Below are positions 42,649 to 52,400 of a stretch of DNA of 64,000 nucleotides, in pieces. Origin of the DNA: a virus; IMG/VR virus record IMGVR_UViG_3300032116_000108, positions 1-64,000 of that record; one strand, given 5' to 3'. Positions within the stretch are counted from its first letter, which is position 1. The number at the start of each line of letters is the position of its first letter. Position numbers and translations under genes: made by a program. The notes beneath the pieces were generated by a model, which did no database searches, was not told the origin of the DNA, and saw only the letters and a list, made by a program, of their open reading frames with translations.

Positions 42649-45600
42649 TTAAAATTTATCTATACATATAGACGCAAGAGAAAATAAGTAGGTTGCATAT
42701 TCAGGTGTTATTTCCGCCGATACAATTTTTTGTCTATAAAAATCAAATATATCTTGTCCTGTTCTTGTCCCTGTAAATAAAAACTTTGTGTCATATGCAA
42801 ATAAAAGTGCGGAGATTGCGGTAGAATACGCATCTTTATCACTTAAAGATGGGTTAGTTGTTTTTGCTGAATTTTTAATTGCTTCTATTATTGGCGCTGT
42901 GGATCCTAAAATACCATTTATTGTTTCTAACCCTCCATCTACATCATCAAAACTAAATAAGGGAACCGCTCCTTCAGGAAAACTAACACAAGTTAATTTA
43001 GATAATGCCGGGTTAGTTACATATAAATTGTTTGCAGATAAAAGAAATAAATTATTATTAATACATGAGACAATACCGTCATTTGTTAGTGTTGTTGCTT
43101 CAGCAGCACTTATTGGTTTATTATCAAATAAGTTTGTCGGCCTAGACATTAATAATAATAAAATTAATGCGTCAACATATTTTTCAGGTTGTTTATTTTT
43201 AATTTTCAACACTAATTCACCTATCGATATTGTGGTTATTGTATTATTAACATATGGTAATGTTTTATAATCATTAATTACTAATTTATCACACTCCTCC
43301 TCTGGTGAGGTTTTTGGTTCGTTACTTTGTTTTGATGGGTCTAAAATTGTTTCAACATCTTCTTGATATCTATTTTCATTATTTTCTTTTAAAATTTCTT
43401 TTTTGTATTTTTCTAAGTAATTTTTCTTAATAAATGTTGATATACTATCAACATCGGGTAGCGCATATTTAGGTATTCTAACACCATTAAATTTTGTTTC
43501 AAATGATGATTCATTAATTGTGTGTGTTACTTCTAAAATTTGATATGGTCCATAAAATAATGGAATATGTCTTAAATTAAAATACATTAATGGTTGTATC
43601 ATCGCATTACCCATACTAGTAACATCTATATTATAACTTAATGATTTATAATAAGAGTACATTGATTGTGTCTCTTGAGCGACTTTGTCTCCTGAAGATC
43701 CGCCAGCAAGTCTTTCATTAACCTTGAATGTGACTGCGGTTTGTTTACCTCCACCCATACCAACTGAAAACTTTTTAAACATGTTTTGATTTCTTATACC
43801 AAAATCAACATTAAAAGCAACAACTTTATTTGTTTTATAAAAATTAGTTTCGGGTGTTTGTGGTATACTTATTGGGCAATCTGCTGGATTTCTTATATCG
43901 AATGAATCATCACCATAAACAACATTTCTGTTATCATTCAATTGTGGATGTTCTGATGTTTTTCCAACATATAAAAATATAAATTTTTGTCTTGAATCTA
44001 AGTAATTAACGTTTCTAAAAGTTCCAAAAAGACTATTTGGTATATCAATGTCTGTTGGTTTATTATAGTTTTCAGCATCTAAAACTCCATTAAAATTTAT
44101 AAATGATGGTGTTGCGTAAAATAATGTAGTTCTATCTTCATCTAGTATGTGACCTATTACATCTGAAATGGTCATATTTTTTTCCATTTTCAAATATTTT
44201 GTAACATCTTCAAGAAAAAATTGTAATTGATCACCAATATCTGCGTTAGCGGTGTTCATAAAAAGAAAATCTTCAAATAATGGTCTTGTTAATAAATCAC
44301 TTCCAGCAGTCCATCTATTATTGAAAGTTTGTAGTTGTATGTATGTTGATAGTTTATTAATGTCTCCATTTACGTTTCCTTGATTACTATTTGTTTGTAA
44401 ACTAACTCCTGGTATTTTATCTCTCATATATTGAAACACTTGGTTTGTGAGATTTTTTTGTGTGTCTAAATTTTCTTGTAACAGGTTATCTATGTATGAA
44501 ATGAAGTTTGTTTTGTTATAGCTATTACCATTAGAAATTGCATAAAACTTTTGTAATGAATATCTTTTTATTAATTCCTCACATGTTTCTACATTTTCTT
44601 TTGTAAAATCAATATTCATATCTATAAAAAAGTCTGTAATTGTACTGCCAGTATTATTATATGAGATATAATCAGCATTACCAAAACCATTATAATTATG
44701 TAATTGTAAAGACTTCCAAGCATCTACATTTTTTTGACTCAAAGTTCTACTTGTTAAAAGAGCATTTGGTCCTGTTAAAATACCATCACCAGGTAACGTA
44801 CCTGGTACATATGGGTCAAATGTTATAGGTGATAAATTTTTTAATTCAGGTATAGTTGTTAAACTTGTAAATAATTTTCTGTTAAAATTTAATGGATTAC
44901 CATTTTTAAAAATAATAGGATTTTCTATCAAAAATTCCCTGAAAGTATTCGCATTATTTTTTTTCTGTGTGGTTGCTAAACTTAGTCCATCATTATTTTC
45001 TTGTATTTTTGTTAGTGGTGATGATGCATCATTTACTGAAAAAATAGATAACATTTGATCAAATAATTTTCTATTTTTTAATGAAGTTATACCACCTGAA
45101 GAAAAATAAGATGGGTCTTGTACATCATCTTCTAAAATTAAAACGTCTTTTGGTTCTGGATTTCTTTTACAAAAACCTAAAAATAATTCTTCAAATTTAT
45201 CCAATATTTCTTTTCTAAATGATTTAAAATAATAAAATAAACCATTACCTTCAAAAAGATCTTGGTATGGACTAAGATAAATATTATTTTCTAATATGTT
45301 TGATGTTTTTGAAAAATATCCATAGTTTGGTTGTCCCCATAATGTTCTAACAGAACCATTAAACAATTCCTTACTACTTAAAATTTCATAAGTTAATTTA
45401 TCATTTTTAAAAAATTCAAATTTTGCTTGGTTTAATGGTATACCTCCGTTTGACGGTATTAAAATGTGAATCTTATTTTGCGCATCTATATTGTATTTCT
45501 TATCAAATGTAAGATATGAAAAATATGGATTTAAAATAATACTTCTTTTTAAGTTATTAGGGTCTCCACCAAAAGGCATAAAGTATGATGCATCTTTATT

Positions 45601-48600
45601 TACTCCAATATTTAAAGTACCAGCAGTGTACGCATTTGTGAATTCACTTTCAGTATAACCTGTAAATAAATCTTTACCAGTAAAATAGTAATGTACATCT
45701 GAAATAAGTTTTGGATAAAATCCTGTATTAATAATATCAACATATTTAGTATTATCATTTGCGTCTATTTTTTTATACTGACAAATAAAATCTTGTGACC
45801 CTCCTGTATAATTTTTTATTTTATATATTTTTTCTAAATTTTGTGATAATGGATCATAATTTTTTGTAAAATCAAAATCATTAATGACACCATCTAAAAT
45901 ATCTTCTCCTGTCTCTATATATTTTTTATATCTATGATAAAATGATCCAATTTTTAAAATTTGTGAGTATTCATATTCATCTAATTTAGATATAATGTTA
46001 TCGGAAAATATAACATCAGTATAGTTAAAATCTTTGTCGTAAGTATAATAATATGATAAAGGACTACCATATGAGTTTAAGTACATATATCCTAACGCAA
46101 CATAAGCGGTTGTAGTGTTTCCTGATTTTTCTAATTCGACTCCTTTCTGTAACGCATTTACAAAATATGGTGTATTAATATTACTATTTATTTGTGTACT
46201 TGAAACATTTCCTGAATAGTTTGGTATGTCTCTATAGGTTTTTTCTGTAAAATTTAAGTTTTCTACTCCTTTTGAAAGATAATCTTTAAGTTCTATTAAA
46301 TTATTTATTGGGTTATTTGTTGTTGGGTTTACTAAGATATCTTTTTTACTGTTATTTACTATATAATCCATTCTATCATATGGTAAAATATTTGTATAAT
46401 AATCATTTTTTTTAAGTCTTGCTAAAACTTTAATATCATCTAAAAATGTTAATGACTTTTCATTAATAGTTGATTTAGATAAAAAATCGTCTTGCGCGTA
46501 ATCAAGTTGTTTTGTTTCTTCAACATACTGTTTAAATTTCGGCGCTAAAGGATCATTATTTTCTAAAGCCAAGGTATACCCATCAATACTTTTTTTACTA
46601 TATAATCCAAAACTATTTTCTGTTAAATTTTGTAAATAAGGTGTATTAAAAATACCTCTTTCTAAATTTAACCAATGATCTGCGGTTCCATTATTTGCTA
46701 ATGTTTTTAAATAATTAAAAGCGTTTTCATAGTTAAAATTTGTATTTTTTAATTTCTCTTGTACTGTAAAGTTTTCAGTTATTGCATTAATTATATTTTG
46801 TCCCTCTAAATGTGAAACAAAGGTATCCGCCTGTAGACTCTGTGGGTTAAATTGTTTTGCCAATATATTACTATAATTTGATAAAACGTATAACCTTTCA
46901 TATAACTCATACATTACACTTAATTCGGTAGTACTATTATATGGTTTGTTATTAAACGGAAATTCAAGAGCGTTTACTGTTGTAAAATTTTGTAAATTTT
47001 GTAAATTTTGATATACGTTTTGTTGCGACGAACTTGCTCTTCTTACTGTAGCATCTAAAAAGTTTTCAGTAAAATGTACTTCAGGCCATGTTGCATAATC
47101 AAATGCAAATGTTTTAGAAGCATATTTAGGATCCCCCAAATATCTAACAACAAAACTTTCCCTTCCATCTTGTAGTTTTTCTTGAACATAATATGTTGGC
47201 CAAGGATATACAACATTTTGTTCGTTTAATTTTCCTGTTGAGTAGTTTACAACATTTTTAGAATCAATTCCTGAAGATTTTTCAGCAGGTATTACGCTTT
47301 TTATTCTTAAAGGATCGTTTCTTTTATCCCAAGCCAATCTATGGGTTCTATCCATTAATCTATAAAATGTATCACATCCGGCAATTATTATTGCCATAAT
47401 ATTTCTAATGGTTGGTTTAAAACCTAATGTTCCGTCTACCTTTGTTACCCTATCTGATAATTCATTAGAAAATTTTGTTTCAATTTCTTGTTCTTTTGCG
47501 GTTAACTGTTGTTGGTAATTATTAATTCTATCTAAAAATCCACCAGGAAAAAGTGTTTGACTATTTGGGTCAGTGATTCCAAATTTCATATAGGTCGGTT
47601 CAGTACTTATTGGTTGGTTTGTTGTTGGGTCTAGTCTTGTTTCTGCGTTTTGTAAAACCAAAAATAATTGTACTTTAAAATCCGTTAGTTCCGCTTGGTC
47701 GGGTGTTCTACCATATCTAATTGTATATGTGTTAATAAAGTCTTTATCACTTAATTTATCTGGTGTTATTTTTACAAATAACTCGTCTTCAGAAAAAGAC
47801 ACAGGTATTTCAGATGGAAAACTCTTACCACCTATTGTGTAGAAACCACCAATACCGAAAGTTTTATTTTTTTGTAGTATTTCGACACTATTTTTTATTT
47901 CATTTTTTATAGCAGTTTCAATCTCATTTCTTTTTTCTAAAGGAATGGTTTGTTTAAAATCATAGTAAATTTGAGGTCCCTTACCATCATCATAAGATAT
48001 ATAATTAGTAGTGTCTAAATACCTACTTAATAAAACTGTATAATTTCTATCTTTAATTTCATTTAATTCTTCCCTAAAAGATTTAATATCATTTAGCGCA
48101 ATAAAGTCTTTTTTTTCAATACTTTGTTTTATTGAAGTTACAAAATCGTCAGTATTTTTTATAAATTGGTCTATTGTTAATCTTGGAAATCCTGGTGAAA
48201 TTAACTTTTTATTTTCATATTCTTGATATACTTGATTTAAAATTTGTCTACCTAAATAATCTACGTCTAAATTTTTTATAGAAGTATTAGAACCTCCAGG
48301 TGCATTGTTAGATGTTCCTCCTTTTGCAACAATTATTGGAAACATTTTAGGTGCTGTTTTAGCATATGTAAGAGATGTGTCTTGTAAAAGTGAAACTAAA
48401 TTTGATGTTAGTTTTATGTCTATATCAAAACTAGCCGTATCATCATTAAATTTAGCCGTAAAATCTGTCATGAACAAAGTGTATCTAATTGCCTTACCAT
48501 AAAACCCTTTTACTGTTAAATAAAATTGTGGATAAGGTAAATTAAAAAATGTAGAATATATTGAATTTTCTCCTTGCTCAAATAAAGTCTTACCCCCAAC

Positions 48601-49122
48601 ATCTGTTAATGCTATTTTAACATCAGGTACATAACCTCCAGGTCCCGCATTTGGTTTAACGGTAATGCTTATGGATTTAATACCTAACGCTTGCGTGTCT
48701 TCATAATTTCTAACATTTCTGAAAGCCCTAATTGTACCATCTTTTGTTTCAAATCTTTCCCCTGTTTGATTTGCACCTAGACCTTGTCTTGACCCTTTTC
48801 CTGTGAATTGATCTGACCAACTTGTGTCAAAAACTTTTTTCCCTTTTGGTTGTAGAAAATTTAATTTTTCAAACGAATCCGATTGTCCTTGTATTGTAGC
48901 AACTAAAGTATTTACAACAGGGCTATCAAAACTTTCCCCAACCGCCAATTTTGTTCTTGGTATTACTCTAGCCTCTAAATTTGCATAAAAAACTAAGTCT
49001 TCGTGTCTAACTAACCTATCTTGAACTTGATTTCCTATTAATACTTTATTAGGGTCGATTAGTATTATATTATCATAATCGGTTTCTATATAAATTTTTT
49101 CTTGCTGAAACTTATCTGCCAT
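42649..49122 (-). CDS. Giant baseplate hub-like structural protein
   Basis: The product is about 2157 aa. Residues 1-230 are beta-rich and contain LARTVIPR-like surface segments. Near the C-terminus (roughly residues 1830-1910) there is GNAMIQPLMYFNLRHIPLFYG, then PYQILEVTHTINESSFETKF, which resembles a conserved element of baseplate hub proteins (gp27/VgrG-like beta domain). I chose the ATG at 49120-49122 (MADKFQQEKI); the longer frame from 49173 would overlap the upstream gene by 62 nt. Size suggests a fusion of hub and spike functions, but the middle 1500 residues have no visible family. No lysozyme motif was seen. Confidence 0.55.
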   Translation of the reverse strand: MADKFQQEKIYIETDYDNIILIDPNKVLIGNQVQDRLVRHEDLVFYANLEARVIPRTKLAVGESFDSPVVNTLVATIQGQSDSFEKLNFLQPKGKKVFDTSWSDQFTGKGSRQGLGANQTGERFETKDGTIRAFRNVRNYEDTQALGIKSISITVKPNAGPGGYVPDVKIALTDVGGKTLFEQGENSIYSTFFNLPYPQFYLTVKGFYGKAIRYTLFMTDFTAKFNDDTASFDIDIKLTSNLVSLLQDTSLTYAKTAPKMFPIIVAKGGTSNNAPGGSNTSIKNLDVDYLGRQILNQVYQEYENKKLISPGFPRLTIDQFIKNTDDFVTSIKQSIEKKDFIALNDIKSFREELNEIKDRNYTVLLSRYLDTTNYISYDDGKGPQIYYDFKQTIPLEKRNEIETAIKNEIKNSVEILQKNKTFGIGGFYTIGGKSFPSEIPVSFSEDELFVKITPDKLSDKDFINTYTIRYGRTPDQAELTDFKVQLFLVLQNAETRLDPTTNQPISTEPTYMKFGITDPNSQTLFPGGFLDRINNYQQQLTAKEQEIETKFSNELSDRVTKVDGTLGFKPTIRNIMAIIIAGCDTFYRLMDRTHRLAWDKRNDPLRIKSVIPAEKSSGIDSKNVVNYSTGKLNEQNVVYPWPTYYVQEKLQDGRESFVVRYLGDPKYASKTFAFDYATWPEVHFTENFLDATVRRASSSQQNVYQNLQNLQNFTTVNALEFPFNNKPYNSTTELSVMYELYERLYVLSNYSNILAKQFNPQSLQADTFVSHLEGQNIINAITENFTVQEKLKNTNFNYENAFNYLKTLANNGTADHWLNLERGIFNTPYLQNLTENSFGLYSKKSIDGYTLALENNDPLAPKFKQYVEETKQLDYAQDDFLSKSTINEKSLTFLDDIKVLARLKKNDYYTNILPYDRMDYIVNNSKKDILVNPTTNNPINNLIELKDYLSKGVENLNFTEKTYRDIPNYSGNVSSTQINSNINTPYFVNALQKGVELEKSGNTTTAYVALGYMYLNSYGSPLSYYYTYDKDFNYTDVIFSDNIISKLDEYEYSQILKIGSFYHRYKKYIETGEDILDGVINDFDFTKNYDPLSQNLEKIYKIKNYTGGSQDFICQYKKIDANDNTKYVDIINTGFYPKLISDVHYYFTGKDLFTGYTESEFTNAYTAGTLNIGVNKDASYFMPFGGDPNNLKRSIILNPYFSYLTFDKKYNIDAQNKIHILIPSNGGIPLNQAKFEFFKNDKLTYEILSSKELFNGSVRTLWGQPNYGYFSKTSNILENNIYLSPYQDLFEGNGLFYYFKSFRKEILDKFEELFLGFCKRNPEPKDVLILEDDVQDPSYFSSGGITSLKNRKLFDQMLSIFSVNDASSPLTKIQENNDGLSLATTQKKNNANTFREFLIENPIIFKNGNPLNFNRKLFTSLTTIPELKNLSPITFDPYVPGTLPGDGILTGPNALLTSRTLSQKNVDAWKSLQLHNYNGFGNADYISYNNTGSTITDFFIDMNIDFTKENVETCEELIKRYSLQKFYAISNGNSYNKTNFISYIDNLLQENLDTQKNLTNQVFQYMRDKIPGVSLQTNSNQGNVNGDINKLSTYIQLQTFNNRWTAGSDLLTRPLFEDFLFMNTANADIGDQLQFFLEDVTKYLKMEKNMTISDVIGHILDEDRTTLFYATPSFINFNGVLDAENYNKPTDIDIPNSLFGTFRNVNYLDSRQKFIFLYVGKTSEHPQLNDNRNVVYGDDSFDIRNPADCPISIPQTPETNFYKTNKVVAFNVDFGIRNQNMFKKFSVGMGGGKQTAVTFKVNERLAGGSSGDKVAQETQSMYSYYKSLSYNIDVTSMGNAMIQPLMYFNLRHIPLFYGPYQILEVTHTINESSFETKFNGVRIPKYALPDVDSISTFIKKNYLEKYKKEILKENNENRYQEDVETILDPSKQSNEPKTSPEEECDKLVINDYKTLPYVNNTITTISIGELVLKIKNKQPEKYVDALILLLLMSRPTNLFDNKPISAAEATTLTNDGIVSCINNNLFLLSANNLYVTNPALSKLTCVSFPEGAVPLFSFDDVDGGLETINGILGSTAPIIEAIKNSAKTTNPSLSDKDAYSTAISALLFAYDTKFLFTGTRTGQDIFDFYRQKIVSAEITPEYATYLFSLASICIDKF

Positions 49123-49429
49123 AATAAAATATATATGTGTCCACAGCGTTTTTGTAGTCTTGTAGTGCAGCAATCAAAGGAAAAGGTACAATAATTGCCG
49201 ATCCGTCAGGAATGTTTTCCTCTAAACCACCAAAAGACGGATTTGCCTGTAAAATTAACCAACCGAAATATGGTGTACCATATTTTTCAAAACTAAGCTT
49301 ATCGAGTCTAGATTGATTTTTTCTATATATAAATTTTTGGTCTGATGGTCTAGGTGGTAAAGTAACAAACGGAACAACCGTCTGTCTTCCATCTATTAAA
49401 AAACTTCTATATCTATCATAATACTCCAT
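49112..49429 (-). CDS. Baseplate protein, gp53/LysM-like
   Basis: This 105-aa protein contains a LysM-like fold: FIYRKNQSRLDKLSFEKYGT, PYFGWLILQANPSFG and DGSAIIVPFP. The pattern 'Y.V...DtL..IA..fyG....W..I...N' followed by a 'G..l.iP' turn is that of tail protein X and T4 gp53 baseplate proteins, which use it as a structural and not a peptidoglycan-binding module. It lies between two giant baseplate proteins, 1 nt after the first, and its end overlaps the second by 11 nt. Confidence 0.65.
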   Translation of the reverse strand: MEYYDRYRSFLIDGRQTVVPFVTLPPRPSDQKFIYRKNQSRLDKLSFEKYGTPYFGWLILQANPSFGGLEENIPDGSAIIVPFPLIAALQDYKNAVDTYIFYYGR

Positions 49430-49430
49430 A

Positions 49431-52400
49431 TTATTTCATTTGTCTTTTTAAGTTAAAATAATCCCAAGTTGATTCAACATTTGACCAAATAGCTCTTAAA
49501 TTTTCATCATTTGGTGGTACAATTGGAACTTGTGATTCGTAAGTAAATTTTCTAAGCTTATCTCTATTATACGGTTTATAATTAAGTGCATTTTCTTCTC
49601 CAAAAAATCTTTTATACACCTCATCATTTGTGTATTTATCTTTGTAAGAAACCACTAATTTGTCAAAACTATTCTTTAATTTAGTGTATAATGTATTAAC
49701 TGGATTATTCGGATTGTAAACATTTGGTATATATAGATTTCCTTGAGGTCTAAATATAACTTTGAACCCTAAATTTTTAAATATGAAGTTTTTCCAATTT
49801 TCTTTTTGTACTGAACCATCAATAACTGAAATTATTTGATCAACAAAAAAATCGTAGTTACCTACTAATAAATCTCCCATAGTCATTGCAAATCTTCTAT
49901 CAAAAACCGAAACATCAGGAGCATCTTCATTATCTTCAATTTTGTTAACTAAATATAAATTGAATAAATAATCGCTATTATAAACATTTTTATCACCATT
50001 AGGGATTAATTGATAATTTTTTAGTATTTGATTAAAATCATTTAAGTCTGTTCTAATTTTTAAAAAATCGTTTTTCAACTCGTCGTAAGTGTTTGTTGCA
50101 CCAACACTTGATGCTTCAACTTCTGATGTTCCTGATATATTATAAATGTTAACACCACCTCTTTTATTTTCTCTACCGTCTATTTTGTTTGAAACAAAAT
50201 TAATTTTATCGGTTATTTTAATAAATTCTAATTGATTTTTTACTATGTCATTTGCAAATTTATCTAATTGTTGCTGATAAAGATTTTTTTGTTCGTCAAG
50301 TATTTCTTTAATTTTTCTTTTAATTTTCCTTATATCTTGATTTTTAAAATCTTTTTGGAACTCTAAACCCCCTAATATTGGTATTGTTTCATCATCAACA
50401 TCTTGGTTTGTTTTTTGAAAAAGGTCGTCTATTTTTTCTTGGTAATTAACTGGTTTTCCAATAATGTTAACCTTATTAGATGTATTACCACTTAAATAGT
50501 CAAATAAACCTTCAGAATATTTTCTATCTTTTGTTAAAATAATTAATCCTCCCCACCCTTTAACTATTATTGTATTTTGTATTGCCTGATTGAACCCATT
50601 AACCATGTCCGCAGTTTTATCAATCAATTGATTCATAACTTCTTTATAATTAATTCTACCTGAAATTAAATTTGTATTTATGTCCGCAAAACTTGATTCA
50701 ATTGTTCCGATAGTATCTCCAGCATCGTTTTGTCTTGGCCTATTAGGGTCTATGTCTCCTACCTCATCTTGTATACTTTTTAAAATTTCGTCATCTATTT
50801 CTTGTAAAAAGTTTTCAGTTTCATCCGCTCTATCATCATAAATTTCTGTATTAGCATAAAAGTTAAATGATAAACCATTTTGTAATTTAGCGATTGGTTC
50901 TGCTATTCCATGTCCACCAATAAAGTCAAAACTTAGTGTGACATTAGCCATCATTGGCTGAACTCCAATCCCTTCAGGATTCAAATCATATTTTAAATCA
51001 TCGTATTTTAATGAAATACTTCTAGGTACTATTTTAGTATGATAAAAATCTCCAATCCTTAAAACTAGAATTGGTGGGGAACCAAAAGCACTATTAAATG
51101 CGTCGTTATATTGTAAGGTAAACCCTCCTTGTCCGTTATCAACGGCGGTTGGTATTGTGTCTCCTGGTCTTACACACTGTTGTAAAAATGTAAGTCTAGC
51201 ATTTAAACCTTCAGGTGTTGTTGAATGGAATACTGGATGAAAATTTTTAAATTTACTTTTTATACCATCATAAACCATTGGTTGTTGTTCTTGAATCATA
51301 TCAAAATAGTTGCATTCAGTTAACAACTTTCTTAGTAGTCTTTTAGTTAAACCAGCCCTTAGTTTATTTGTTTTATCTTTAATTTGAGTAGTAACTACTT
51401 GTTGTTTTTTTATTTGTTCAGAAGGTGGTGTTGTGTTTTGGTCATCTTGACCTGCTTGTTCGTTTACTCCTGTACTTTCCGCAACATTATCAGTAGTTGC
51501 TTGGTCTTTTTTATTTTCTTCATTAGGTGTATCAATGTTCAAACCTGTTATTTTAACTCTTCTACATAACATAGCCTGTACAGAATATTTACCGTCATAA
51601 AAACCATCAACATTAAAATCTTTTTGACAATCAATATCTTTATATGTCGGTTCATCTATTGTTGCTACGTCTCCTTTAGCTTCTGATTTATAAGTTAAAT
51701 TACCGTTATCTAAATAAGTTTTAATTTTATCTCCACCAGATTCAAAATTTTTAATAAAATTTTCAACAGTTTTTAGTCTTCTTTCTGAAAGTGATTGATT
51801 ATCATTTCCGCTTGAATTTGCAGATGCCTCAATTTTAAAAAAAACTTTTTTACCTTGTTTCAAAGTAGATAATACTGCCGGTAAAAATTCTTTTTCTAAA
51901 GTTGTAAATTCTTTTTCACCAAAATCAAATACCCCTGATAATGAATCAACTCTAGCATCAACATATTCTGTATATGAAAAAGATTCGGTATTATTGGGTA
52001 ACGTGTCTATAAAATTATAATTACTAGATCCAGAACCCTTTCTACTATCATATTTAATTATTTTATCAGGAGCTTGTGATATTAATGGGGGGTCAACCGA
52101 TGGGTCTCCTAAATATAAATCTTTAGTGTCTTTACTATAAAGATTATCATAATAGGTTTTATAACTGTCTTCTGCTTTAAAATTGTCTTTTTTAGGTTGT
52201 GATTGTTCAAAAAGTAATATTATTTCTTTAAATTCTTCTTTTTGTAAAATATCTTCTTGCCCTTGGTTTTCATTATTATTTACTTGTCCTGTTTTATCTA
52301 TTTCCGTTGTTTTTGTTACTATAGGTTTTTGTATTGTTTCAAAATAGTCCCTATATTGTTCTACTGTTGATAATTCGTTTATTACTTCATAAACATCAGA

